Assembly (NCBI GenBank): GCA_025201765.1
Contig: MU623381.1
Location: forward strand, 62,001-126,000
From: Daldinia sp. FL1419
Taxonomy: Eukaryota; Ascomycota; Sordariomycetes; Xylariales; Hypoxylaceae
Reading direction: 5' to 3'
DNA: 64,000 nucleotides
Shown here: positions 35,147 to 46,551 of the stretch, piece after piece
Numbering within the stretch: the stretch's first letter is position 1
Layout of the letters: each line of letters begins with the position of its first letter
Translations under genes and position numbers: made by a program
The notes under the pieces: model-generated
What the model was told of the DNA's origin: nothing
Seen by the model: only the letters and a program-made list of their open reading frames with translations
Databases searched by the model: none

Positions 35147-36373
35147 TTAACACCAGCAGTACTTCTCATTTGCAACCCACTCGATATTCCGAACATCCTC
35201 GTCTCCGTACCACATCATGCTCGGTATGCTATCCGCATCCCGCTCTACCCACCTGTGCCGTAGTCCACTGCCGTCAATTAATTTCTTCGCGACGGGCGAC
35301 GGATTCCATAAGTCGACTTTTCCTAAATGCCATCGTTTAGCTTCTCTAAGCGCGGCTTGTATCACGGCGTTAAACGCCTGCCGTATATCCTCGCTTGGAG
35401 TCTCGTTTTCTGATTCGGATTGTTCGGATTCGATTACTAGGCGCAGTATGTATAATGTGTTTTTGTCGACGTGATCGGCTGGTGCGCCGCTGCCGCCGTG
35501 GTAGTTCCGCGACCAGACGGCCCAGACGCGACGCCCGTCGGGGCCGGCTAAGGCGCCTTTAACAAAGGGGGGATTGGTGGGCTCTTGTGGAGAAGTGGTT
35601 TTGAATAGGATAGAGGCGATGAAATCGTCCCTGTAGAGGTGCCATCGTAGGGTATCGTGATCAGGGGCGAAGGCTACGCTAGTGTGCCTGGTCTCGTGTG
35701 CTATGCGTAGGAGTTTTTCTTTTAGGAGGTTTTCGTCGCGCTGGCAAAGAGGTGCTAGATTGTCATACGTTATAGGCGAGACCTTTCCTCCCTCTTTGGC
35801 ACTATCTCCTATCTTGTCTACGGTGGCTGGGAATTCGACGTGTAGACTGGGAAATGCAGCCCACCCCTTCTTCGCATAGTACGTCTTCCCTATATCCGAC
35901 CAGAGAGCAGAGCATACGGCATCCCGGTCGTGGGCTTGCCATTTACGTAGCGTGGTACCTAGCTCGTTGAGCATGCGTGCCGCATACCGGTTCCCCCGAA
36001 ACTCAGGGTACGTAAAAACGGACCCGATGCCATGGCCCACACCGTCGTGTACTGTGGTATCGCTTGGAGAAGCGACTAATACACGCTTTCTGATGGACTC
36101 GCAGGATGCGAGGACCGGACGGGTTCCTCCGCTATCTACTGACCAGGACGAGTCCGTGAGTATCCAGTGCGTCATACCACCATCTCGTGTTAAGGGGATA
36201 GTGGTCAGATACGGCTCTCGTTTCAAGTACTCCTCAAGGGTCAAGGCGCCGCCCCATTCTCTGTGGTTGAGCGTCCAGGTCCGGCGTTTCTCAGCATCAG
36301 TCGGATGTGCGAGGACCAGCGAGGGAGCCGTGGCTTCAGGGAGGACATAAGTGTCTTGAGAAGCCGAACCCAT
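35147..36373 (-). CDS. LYC1-like GNAT-type lysine acetyltransferase
   Basis: A single-exon frame of 408 residues from the ATG at 36373; the frame is open 20 codons further, but the MGSASQ start is preferred because similar proteins begin this way. Features include SLVLAHPTDAEK near the N-terminus, HGIGSVFTYPEFRGNRYAARML (acetyl-CoA-binding GNAT-like motif, residues about 130-155), SDIGKTYYAKKGW (the usual end of a GNAT fold) and a C-terminal half ending in SIPSMMWYG. In yeasts LYC1 N6-acetylates free lysine in catabolism; many filamentous fungi have homologues of unknown substrate. The family call is from memory of motif order. No signal peptide or targeting sequence. Confidence 0.78.
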   Translation of the reverse strand: MGSASQDTYVLPEATAPSLVLAHPTDAEKRRTWTLNHREWGGALTLEEYLKREPYLTTIPLTRDGGMTHWILTDSSWSVDSGGTRPVLASCESIRKRVLVASPSDTTVHDGVGHGIGSVFTYPEFRGNRYAARMLNELGTTLRKWQAHDRDAVCSALWSDIGKTYYAKKGWAAFPSLHVEFPATVDKIGDSAKEGGKVSPITYDNLAPLCQRDENLLKEKLLRIAHETRHTSVAFAPDHDTLRWHLYRDDFIASILFKTTSPQEPTNPPFVKGALAGPDGRRVWAVWSRNYHGGSGAPADHVDKNTLYILRLVIESEQSESENETPSEDIRQAFNAVIQAALREAKRWHLGKVDLWNPSPVAKKLIDGSGLRHRWVERDADSIPSMMWYGDEDVRNIEWVANEKYCWC

Positions 36374-37620
36374 ATCGCCAACTTCCAAATATCTAAAATA
36401 TGGTATGAAATAAGAAATCAAGCCTTCCGCCACGAGGCTTGTTGCTTTTGTAGACCTGGACTTAAGAAGTTTGGTTGAGCCTTCCGGAGAAAAAACAATC
36501 GGTATAACCTATTAGCAAACTGCGCTTTCTACAAGCCTTAGCAACACTCGCACGCTTATAGGAAAGCTCAATGTCTCAAAAACATGCCAAAGCCGACGCC
36601 AGAGCTAGAGGCCAGACCACTTAGTCAAGACAAAGAAAATGCTAAAAAAAAAAGGACGACAAGACGTGTACCACCAGCACTACATATACTACGCACGTAC
36701 CTACATCGGGTATTTATATAAACTAATCTTGACGTACGAGCCCTGCGACCAAGGTGCCCCAGAATCCAAGAAACCCGGTGACCAGTCGATATGCATGGAA
36801 TCCCCACGAAGGGGGACTAGTCCCGCTCCCTTGAACCACGGTTATACCTGACGAAAAGGGGGGGGTCGGGGTTCGCCTAGTACTACATAGGCCAAGGCTT
36901 TTCCCATGGGGGGTTTTTAGGTAAGAAAATCGCTGTTCGTTAGAGGAAAAAAAAAAAGAAAGCCGGTGAGTGTGGCCTGTCCGGTCTTTCTAGGGGTTGG
37001 CTTGAGCCGCTCCGGCTTCTCGAATCTCGGTCCGGGGTTTCGGCGGACCACTTGGTCGAAAACGGTAATAATTTGGTATCGGCGTTATGCCTATCTTTTT
37101 CACGGCTTCGTAAAGGTCATATAGATGTGTATCTAGCATGGGAACTTATACGAAAAAATATCTCTCTTCTAACGAAATCCACGGCCATGGGTTGAATTAA
37201 GTTTGGCGAGTCTACGATTACTACGAAAAGGGCGGACTAATAAGCTGAGCGGGATGGGGCTTGAGGCATGTGGGTCTCTGTGATACCGCGAACGTTGTGG
37301 GGCATCATGCCGATGCAACCCGCCTCGAATTTAGGTGTACAGGTGGACTTATAGGTGGACTTGCAGGGACACTCACATAGACTTATACGTAGGCTTTTCA
37401 TGCGAATGAGCTCTGCTGACCTTGGTCACTACATGTTATTACACATTATACTCCGTCATCATCATACCGCACGGACTGGAATGCTATTGGTCACTAATGT
37501 AATGTAGACGGGGATGATTGCCTCGGATCCGGAATCTGGGTTGTAGAATTAGACTTGTGTCTTAAACCGTTTTCCTATTATGAACACCTCGCACCCACCA
37601 TGTCTACCTTTATTTTCTTA
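36374..37620. other. Intergenic region
   Basis: Promoter side of the acetyltransferase and 3' flank of CCT1. Contains A and G runs (about 36640-36650, 36857-36866, 36945-36960). No coding signal seen. Confidence 0.5.
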
Positions 37621-39431
37621 TCAGTGCCCGTGGCCGTCATCGGGCTCTCCCCTCTCTTCTGGATCCAGTTTGATCAGGGTATCGATTCTCATTATGCTGA
37701 TACACGCCTCCACCGCACTCTTCAGCTGTCGAATCTTGCTTATGCTAGGTTCTAACACGCCAGCCTTGATCTCATCCACCACCTTTCCCTTCATTAAGTC
37801 TAGGCCGTAGTTCTTGTAGTTCTTCTTTTTCGCAACAGTCTTCTCGTCCTCGTTGGCTTCCCCATCTTGTGTTCTTTGCGATAGGGCGTGTCGAGATCGT
37901 AATTGTGCCACCAGTTCGCTCGCATCTTTGGCAGCGTTGACGGCCAAGGTTTTGGGAATCACAAGAAGCGACTGCGCGAATTCACCAATTGCCAGCTGCT
38001 CTCTTGAGCCGACGGTACCGGCGAACTCTTCCAGGTAAATGTGCAGTGCGGTCTCCACAGCTCCACCACCAGGTACAATGCTACCACTCTCCAAAGTTCG
38101 TTTAACTGCACAGAGTGAATCGTGAACCGATCGCTCCATCTCATCAAGTGTGAAGTCGTTCGGTCCTCGGAGGAGAATAGAGGCGGATGAATGCGTCTTG
38201 GTTCCCTTGACCAGGATGCACTCGTCGTCTGAAATACGTTCTTGAACAACTTCTTCGGCATGACCTAAGTATGAAGGCTCAAATCGCTCGTCACCGTTCA
38301 AATCGGAGAGTGTGCTCAATAGGGTCGCACCAGTAGCCTTTGCAATTCGTCGTAGATCTTCCTTTTTGCATCGTCTTACGGCCATGGCGCCACGCTCGAT
38401 GAAGAGCTTCAAGCACATATCGTCAATACCTTTAGTCGTAAGAATAACATTGGCTCCGGCCTTGAGTATCATCTCCACTCTCTCGATAACCATTCCTGAT
38501 TCTCGTGCGCGGATCTGTTCGAGCTGTTGAGGGTCGTCGACAGTGATTTGTACACCCAACTTCATCCTCTCCTTTTGTAGGTTCATGTCAAGTACGGCAA
38601 TCTTGGCATCCTGTATCCGCGTGTTCATTGCCTGCGAAGCCACGGTACAGTTCAAGGCATAGCCCTTGACTAAAACAGATTCTAAAACACCCTTGCCGTG
38701 CGCTTTGAGGATGTTAACTGCCTTGACGGGGTATTTCGTCTCGTTGCGGTTATTTGTCGTCTTGACTGCTTGGATAGCATCAACAACCATATTGGCGAAG
38801 AAATCAGAGTCGGCACCGATAATCTTGCTGGACATGGACGTCTTGGCAATGCTAAGCAACGACTCGCGGCCGAGGTTTTCCACCTTGGTGCTAACATTCT
38901 CGTTCATGTATTTAATAGCCTCCCTCAAAGCAAGTCTGTAACCGGTGATGATGGTGGTTGGGTGTATTCGGTTCTTCATAAGCTCGTTTGCTCGTCGTAG
39001 AAGTTCAGCAGCAATTAGCACGACCGAAGTTGTACCATCACCGACTTCCTTATCCTGCTGCTGTGCTAAGTCGACAAGGATCTTTCCCGCGGGGTGTTCG
39101 ACATCTAATAGGGTCAGGATAGTCGCGCCGTCGTTGGTTACTGTGACATCCTATAATAGTTAGTTTATGAAGCACCTATATTCGAGGCCATAGTTTACGT
39201 ACTCCAATATCGTCCACCATCATCTTATCCAGGCCGCTCGGTCCGAAAGAGCTCTTGACAACGTTAGCTATGGCTTGGGTAGCGAGGACTGAATTCTTTG
39301 GTTAGCTGTATATTGCAACTTCAAGGAGTAAAGAGCTAATTACCATTTTGATCTCTAATATCTGCGCCAGAGATCTTCTGACCACCGAGGAACAGAGTCC
39401 CGTTAGAGGGTTGTTCAAACATGGAAGCCAT
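37621..39431 (-). CDS. CCT1: T-complex protein 1 subunit alpha (CCT1)
   Basis: Three exons, 39431-39344, 39288-39203 and 39150-37621, give 567 residues, normal for a CCT subunit. The N-terminus reads MASMFEQPSNGTLFLGG. Group II chaperonin motifs are present: FGPSGLDKMM, VTNDGATIL, the ATP-site EVGDGTTSVV, and GGGAVE in the C-terminal equatorial domain. The end GEPDDGHGH and the segment LESGSIVPGGGAVE point to the alpha subunit. CCT1 is one of eight subunits of the cytosolic TRiC ring, which folds actin, tubulin and WD-repeat proteins. The gene is divergent from the prolyl-tRNA synthetase gene across about 600 bp. Intron donors are GTAATT, GTACGT and acceptors ATTCAG, AATAG. Confidence 0.95.
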
Positions 39432-40029
39432 CTCTTTGGTAGTCTTGTTTTACTAGGGATAGATAAAAGACAACTTCCAAAGTGAAATCGGGAAAAGAGG
39501 GGAATTATGTTACAATCGGAGCTGCCAGGCTGCTTCGATAAGTATTTTGTTAGGTGAAGCTTCCTTAGAAACCCGCCTAAACTTGGGAACTTTTTTGCGG
39601 AAGTAATGGTTGTTCCTAGTCCGATAATAGAGTGCACGGGCCCATTATTTCCTTATCAGCCCCTCCAAAGATTTTAGACCCCTCGGACCCCTCCATTGGA
39701 AGGAAGCATTGGGGAGAGGGAAATCGCGGGGCATCGTTGAAATTTACAGCTCGCGTTATTACTGGTATTTTACTTAAGTTACGAGGTACACTGCTTTATT
39801 TTTATCCAAGGTGGCACCTTCAGGTTTATATCGCTCCGGTGTGACTCAAAAAAATATCGGCGACTCATAAAAAACAAAAGTAAGTTTACTACAATAATTT
39901 CTATTTATTTTTTTTGTTTGCCTTTTTTTTTTTGTAGTAACGATTTCATCGCTTTTACTAATTCAATTATTCCAAGAACAGCTTATCGTCAGGTTATCCC
40001 AAGAAAGTCAGATCACTAGGCGATAAATC
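39432..40029. promoter_or_regulatory. Divergent promoter of CCT1 and prolyl-tRNA synthetase
   Basis: The 598-bp spacer lies between two highly expressed housekeeping genes reading outward. It contains C/T-rich tracts (CCCCTCC at about 39660-39700), T runs at about 39908 and 39926, and GATAAA/TTATC motifs. No single element can be assigned with certainty. Confidence 0.5.
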
Positions 40030-41815
40030 ATGGAGGAGAACAAGCCTGTAGAGCAATCCAAGAGCGCCCTTAAAAAGGCCGAAAAGGAGGCGAAGAAGGC
40101 TGCTGAGAAAGCTGCAAAGGCTGCGAAGCAAGCTACTCTTCCGGTTGTTGGTTCAGGTGGAAAGAAGGCCGATGATATTATTGGAATTACTTCCTCTAAG
40201 GCGGACAACTTTGCACAATGGTACCAGGAGGTCGTGCTTAAGGCCGAAATGGTCGAGTACTACACCGAAATCTCTGGTTTCTACATTATGCGCCCTGCAA
40301 CCATGTACATCTGGAACGTCATTCGCAAATGGTTCACGGAACATATCGAGGCTATGGGTGTTGACGAGACCAACTTCCCCATGTTCTTGTCTCAAAAGTC
40401 TCTAGAAAAGGAGAAGGACCACGTTGAAGGCTTCGCCCCTGAACTCGCGTGGGTCACGAAGGCGTAAGTCAGAGTGTTATTTTGCTTTTCGTGTAAATGC
40501 ATTCTGGATGTCTCTATTGCAAGCACGGTATCCTACGTCGAATATCAGCTAATCCAAGTCGCCTCGCAGTGGTGATAAGAACCTCGAAGTTCCGGTCGCA
40601 GTTCGCCCTACATCCGAAGCAGTCATGTACCCCTACTACGCAAAGTGGATTCGTAGCCACAGAGATCTTCCTTTCAGACTGAACCAATGGAACTCGGTCG
40701 TGCGATGGGAAGCCAAGCAAACTACCCCTTTCTTAAGAGCACGAGAATTCTTGTGGCAGGAGGGCCACACCGCACACTTGACTGAGGAACTTGCTGGGAA
40801 GGAAGTCTTGGAGATCCTAGAACTCTACGCCGGGGTGTATGAGAAGCTCCTAGCAGTCCCCGTTGTGCGAGGACGGAAGACTGAGAACGAGAAGTTTGCT
40901 GGTGGATACTACACGACTACAGTAGAGGGTTACATCCCTTCCAACGGACGAGGCATTCAGGGCGCTACTTCGCATTGTCTTGGCCAAAATTTCAGCAAGA
41001 TGTTCGACATCACCGTTGAAGACCCGAATGAGAAGGGAAAACACATCAACGTTTGGCAAAACTCATGGGGTCTATCAACCCGTGTTATCGGTGTGATGGT
41101 CATGATACACGGTGACGACAAGGGTCTGGTACTCCCTCCACGAATTGCCAAAGTCCAGACAGTTCTGATCCCCGTCGGTATCACCAAGAGCACTGGTCCT
41201 GAGGACAGGGCGAAGCACAGCGATAAGCTCGCTGAAATCAAGCAGACCCTTAAGAAGGCAGGTGTGCGCGTTGAGGATGACTTGAGAGAAGGATACACCC
41301 CCGCTTGGAAGTTCAATGACTGGGAACTAAAGGGTGTCCCTCTGCGTCTAGAATTCGGACCAAAGGATGCAGCCAAAGAGGTCGTCAGCTTCGCTCGCCG
41401 AGATACCGGTGAGAAAGGCACCATCCCTCTTGCCGAGCTTTCCACTAAGGTCCCCGAACTCCTTGAAACTATCCAAAGCGATATGTACAACAAGGCAGAG
41501 GAAGCCTACAGAGAGCACCGTGTTATCGTCAAGAAGTGGGATGATGTGCTCCCCGCTCTGGATGCCAAGAACGTTGTGATTATCCCCTTCTGTCTCGACG
41601 GCAAGTGCGAGGACAAGATCAAGGAGCTTACCACTGGTCGCACGGATGAGGACCCCAACACCCCGGAGGCGCAAAAGGCCCCGTCGATGGGAATGAAGAG
41701 TTTGTGCATCCCCTTCGAGCAGCCGGAAGGCTTAGTCAAGGGCGAGACCAAGTGTCTAAACCCCGAATGCTCGCGGTTAGCCGAGGAATTTGTCATGTTC
41801 GGACGAAGCTACTAA
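40030..41815 (+). CDS. Cytoplasmic prolyl-tRNA synthetase
   Basis: Two exons, 40030-40463 and 40570-41815, with a 106-nt intron (branch GCTAATCC), give 559 residues. An N-terminal Lys/Ala-rich tail (residues about 8-40) is probably an RNA-binding or helical appendage. The class II core follows: FAQWYQEVVLKAEM, motif 2-like VRPTSEAVMYPYY and RLNQWNSVVRWE, LRAREFLWQEGHTAH, and HINVWQNSWGLSTR. The anticodon-binding domain and a zinc-binding C-terminal domain ending in VMFGRSY complete the archaeal/eukaryotic-type enzyme. It charges tRNA-Pro in the cytosol. It has no bacterial-type INS editing insertion. CLDGKCEDK and CLNPECS supply the zinc-site cysteines. Confidence 0.95.
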
Positions 41816-42952
41816 GCAATTTCTATTGCTATAGAAAATCCATCTTATATTTCGGGGAGATTTGTGCGGAGTCGGTTAGGCGGGCGCGGTTAAGATATCA
41901 CATGTAGCAGCGATGTGCGCTCTCAAGTTACAGAGTATGGCAGTTCTGCTTTAGGAATCATAAAATGCTATTGGCCGGACGTTTACAGCTTGGCGTTATT
42001 CCTTGTAATCGAACGTAACACGGCTACCCTCCATAAAATCGAAACCGGAGTCGTGGATCATTGGATGTGGCTGAGTTTACAGGATTCCGATCCAAGTCAT
42101 CCTTGTATTCATTCTGCATCGAATCTTAAATCCGTAACTGTAGATAAATATCATCGACAGGTGCACCTATATCTCCAGGAAGCTATTGTCTGAATTATAA
42201 TCGAAAAACAGTATTAGGTGACTCGTACGGATGAATCCACACGGGCCAGCAGGGTTCCGGTTGCTCTTCTACAAGATCAGGCGGTGACGTATCGGCGCCC
42301 AAACGACTATACTGCGTTTGGTGCGAAGTGTAAGATTGAGGCATGCTAAAGAACTTGGAAGATGGCACTTGACGAAGATTTTTCGTTTGCAGGATAGCTT
42401 CAAATAATAGCTTCGAGAACATCAGCGCTTACTGGCCGCCGTCACGCAATATAGCAGCCAACATGCATGACGTTCGTGATGTGTGCCCGGCTAAGTGTAT
42501 AGAGTAATACAAGGTAAGGTGATAAGTCCCGAAGTTACACAGGAGTCTTCGTTGAAACCCCCCTTGAGGCCTCATTGGCCCGGTAAGCTTACACCGCTTC
42601 ACAGCGTGGCTGGTGCTGGGCTTCAAGATTGACGTTCGATTGGCAGCGTTTCTAGACGTGGGTATATCTGGGAGCTTCGCTGAATATCAAATGTGCGCCG
42701 ATATCGAGATTCGATGGCTTCGCTTTCTGATTTGCTCGCCGGCGGACTTTCTGCGGTCAGCGGTCTACTTTTGGGATAGTAGCTGCGCCGAAGAACACGC
42801 CACTTATGTCACAGTTGTGTATGGTCGACGAGGTGGACTATCGCATAAGAAGGGATCTTGTCAGACTCGCGAGCCAGTGGTATCTCCCTCTATTGTCATA
42901 CATCACTAGTTACTCGGGTTAAGCATAGGTAACTCTTGACATCATCTTCAAT
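41816..42952. other. Intergenic region
   Basis: About 1.1 kb between the synthetase stop and the SDR start. Frames of 65-98 codons occur on both strands but show no family signal. Nothing supported. Confidence 0.45.
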
Positions 42953-43955
42953 ATGCCGAGCCTTATGAATACACCAGTAGTCAATACCACCGGCGACTCC
43001 TTTTCACTCGCTGGTAAAATAGCCATCGTCACCGGGAGCGGCCGCGAGAATGGGATTGGGGCAGCTACCGCTAGGGTATTAGCTCGTAACGGAGCCTCCG
43101 TAGCTATCCACTATGTCTCTGACAGCTCGTCTCAACGAGCGTACGAGATAGTTCAGTCTATCCGAAAAGAGTACGGAGTCAACGTAGCGTTGGTGCAAGG
43201 GGACATATCCACGTCGAAGGGATCTCGCAAGATCATTGCCGATACGCTCCAGCAACTTGGAGTAAACCACATCGATATCTTGGGTATGGAGCCTTAGACT
43301 TTAGTAACTGTGATACCCTTATGAAATACCTATTATACAACACAACATATCAATACCCCTTAATTTATGAGATACCTTTATTAACATGAGATACCCCTAG
43401 TCAACAACGCAGGTTACGGCGAAACCAGACTCCTGAGAGAAACCGACTTCGAGCTGTGTCAGCGTACCTTCGCAACCAACGTCTATGGCCAGCTATTCAT
43501 GATCCAAGCGGTAGTCGATGAGGGCCGGATGCCGCCGGGAGGCCGAATCATCAATATCGGTAGTATAGCAACGAAGATCCACCCGCCGCAGGTGGGGATA
43601 TACGCCGCCTCCAAAGCAGCACAGGACAGTCTGACCACGTCGTGGGCTGGCGAGGTAAGAATGCATCTTGTTTAATGTAGCTGTCCTGAGTCAAAGCTGA
43701 AGCTAACCTTATACCAAGCTCGGTCGGACACACCATATCACAGTAAACACAGTAGCACCGGGCCCTGTAGTAACCGATATGGCCAAGGACTTGCCGGAAA
43801 TTGTTGACCCCATGGTTCTACTGCAGCGGGGAGCGGAACGTCGTGCTGCACCGGAAGATATCGCTGACGTGGTGTTGTTGCTTGCGTCTGAGAAGAGCCG
43901 TTGGATAACGGGACAGTTTATTGCTGCTGATGCCGGGATTACAGGGAGTAGATAA
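42953..43955 (+). CDS. Short-chain dehydrogenase/reductase (classical SDR)
   Basis: Three exons, 42953-43283, 43401-43654 and 43719-43955, give 273 residues, normal for a classical SDR. The Rossmann opening is KIAIVTGSGRENGIGAATA; the glycine motif has two extra residues compared with the usual TGxxxGxG. Other motifs are NNAG (exon 2), the catalytic Ser in IINIGSIATK, YAASK (catalytic Tyr and Lys), APGPVVTDM, and GQFIAADAG near the end. It should be an NAD(P)-dependent oxidoreductase of the beta-ketoacyl reductase-like group; the substrate cannot be told. It converges on the Fungal_trans_2 regulator with about 180 bp between stops, so the pair may be functionally linked, but the evidence is position alone. 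Confidence 0.88.
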
Positions 43956-44136
43956 GGGGGGGATGTACACAGCAGGTATATATAAAGGAGGAAAGACATA
44001 GCCAGACAGGCCCGTGAGTAGAAGCAGAGCCAGCGAAAGAAGGGGGCGTCTGTTTTATATTGGATATCCGATATATAGGGGTATTGTCGTATAGTCTATT
44101 TCATATCCGATTATCCAATTATTCCATAACTTAGTA

Positions 44137-45834
44137 TCATTCAACAGAATCCCCAGAAACCCCTTCAAGCCACGGATCCAACACCTTATCCCCCTGCCCC
44201 TGCCCCTGCAACGCTCTCCTGTCCAAATACGCATCAATCTCAGTACACAGTCCATCCGACCTCCCCTCGTCAACAGCGTCCACCCAAATAACCCCCTTCG
44301 CAACCCCCACCGCCTCCCTCCCACTCTTCAACCCCATCGTATCCATAATCCCCACAATCGTCAATACATGCCACGCCCTAGCCGGACTATCCTCCCTCAT
44401 CGCACCAACCACATGCGCCCAGAGATTCAACTCGGGCACAACCCCCCAATCGACCAGCGGCAACTGCGATATCTGCCTAAACGCATCCAAATGGCCCCTC
44501 ATCTCGTGCGCCCCGGCTCCCATCTTCTCCTTGACCGCCGCGAGCAACACCAGCGCCGCGCGGCGAAACGCCTCTCGCGCCGCGACCCCCGAGTACGTGC
44601 TGTCGGCCGGGTCGGGGGGCAGGGCGCGGCCTTCGAGGGACAGGACCTCGTGGAACGCGGGCCCGAGCAGCCTTGCGATGCTCACGTCGTCGGTCCAGAA
44701 TTCGTGCGGCGGCGGCCGCCGGTTCAGGTAGCTGGCTACGCCGGCGACGGCTTTCATCGCGCTCATGATGTCCCCCAGCGCAGGACAGTCCGCGTCCCAG
44801 GACGCGAGGAGGTGCTCTAGGTACTGCGCGTCGTTGCCTACGTCGATTTCCCGGATGGAGCCCGAGGGGATAGGGAAGCGCGGTTTGGCGTTGTAGTATG
44901 TTGCTCCGACGAGGTCGAGCCTGCGTGCGTTATGTTAGGTTTGGAGGCGGTGGATAAGCCCCGGGGATATATGCTGGGCGGAACAGCTTACCAGGATATC
45001 ATGAACCGTAAGAACGGGCTACTTAGCGTGTCTAGACCGCCCCTCCTGTCGATGACACGTTTAAGCCCTTCCATGTGTATACAGAAGCGATCGAAATTCC
45101 CTATCGTTGCCTGTAATTATGTTATTGAGGCTATTAGTCGAAGACCAATTTTAGATTTACCTATGTAAGAGGTAGTACGTACGTCGTGGCAGATGAAACC
45201 CGTAATGGCAACAATAAGTCCCTCGCTGTCTTTCTCGTTAGGGTCTGCAAGCCTCTTGGTGATGGACGCCAGCGACAGCGTATACCACTTCATGGCCTCG
45301 ATGCTGCAGCTATACTCGGCCGAAAACCCAGGTGGTTGCTTGCTGGCTTTTTGATACGAAGCCGCATTTGCAAGAGTAATGTGCCAGGCGGCTGTGTCCG
45401 ATAACCCCATCGTTAGCCATGTAAACCTGAAAGGTCTATAGTGGGATTTTGCTTCGTTGACGACTAATACCAATGTTAGACTTGAACACTATTATTCCTT
45501 TGTATAGATTATTTATTTACTAACTAAATCGAATGAGACTTAATCGCTCTTCGTTCATATCGATCGGATATGGTAATGTTTGCAGTATACTGTCCCCCCT
45601 AGGATTCGGGAGCATTAAAATCGTAGATAAACTTCTCTGCGACGTATCGCCTTCCGTTGCGGTGGCCGGGGTATTCTTTCCGGTATCCTCTCCGATGACG
45701 ATTTCCCTCCGTGTCTTTGCCCGCGGTTTCCGACGCGCCTTGCCGATGTCCTTCATAACATGGCGACGGATCTTAGTAGAGTGGCGTTTTACGTCGCCGG
45801 GACGAGCCACGTTCACGAATTCGAACTCAGGCAT
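44137..45834 (-). CDS. Fungal_trans_2-type transcription regulator
   Basis: Model exons 45834-45521, 45480-45183, 45110-44992 and 44920-44137 give 504 residues in one frame. The N-terminus (EFEFVNVARPGDVKRHST, then KIRRHVMKDIGKARRKPR) is the opening found in many fungal regulators that lack a Zn2Cys6 cluster. The rest matches the all-helical Fungal_trans_2 effector region (YTLSLASITKRLADP, ITGFICHD, FCIHMEGLKRVIDRRGG, LDLVGATYYNAKPRF). The basic stretch may be a nuclear localisation signal. Such proteins are nuclear and their targets are mostly unknown. The first intron (40 nt, GTAAAT/CAAG) is weak and the join is tentative; the others are good. It converges on the SDR gene. Confidence 0.75.
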
Positions 45835-46551
45835 GCCTGCGAGTGATATGTCCCGGGGTCAGTGTTAACGCAGATTCATTCGTTTCAGCAAATATAACTA
45901 CGTATAAGTTGGTTCCATCATATATTCCAATTGTTACTCAGAATCTTAAACGAAGGTCTTGATACGAAATGAAGTACAATGTTATGAAGATAAATAAATA
46001 AGTTATTCAAAATAACATCAGCCAATAATTCCTCCTAACCTAGTTGAGATGAGAGTTCGCATCGGGCGATGATATCACCCCCTGGACCCAGGATCCGGGT
46101 CCCTGGTCTTACATGCTGCAGCTCGACCAGCCTATACGATGCCTAGCTGGGTCGGGGCAAATTACCGGGGCATCATTGCGCCGAGCCGACTTGGCGGTAG
46201 AATAGGGGTAAGGAGATAAGTCCGAATAGCTTCGAAGCATCAGAGAACGAGATAATGAGAAATACAGGACATGATGATTCATTCCAATCGAGACATACCC
46301 TTTAATATATCTATATATATATATATATATATATAGAAAATAAGATTTAAACAGTTTACCGTCACATATCACAGCTTGGATAGATACCAAGAATTAAAAT
46401 ATTCATCACGAAACAGACATCACATTGAATTTAAAGCGCTTATGTAGTAGTAGTAGTATATGACCCATCATAAAAAGCCCCCACGATACCAAGGACCAAA
46501 AAGCCGATTCCCGCCCCCTCCCCCGTCTATCTTCTCCCTTTCCCTCGAAGC
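45835..46551. other. Intergenic region with AT dinucleotide tract
   Basis: Upstream of the regulator and downstream of the secreted Asn-rich protein. Contains a TA tract at 46312-46335. No gene. Confidence 0.55.
46312..46335 (+). repeat. (TA)12 microsatellite
   Basis: Twelve uninterrupted TA dinucleotides seen directly. Confidence 0.9.

Noticed and set aside
42613..42909. 98-codon plus-strand frame upstream of the SDR
   Set aside because: No family resemblance and no plausible splice to the SDR; treated as intergenic.
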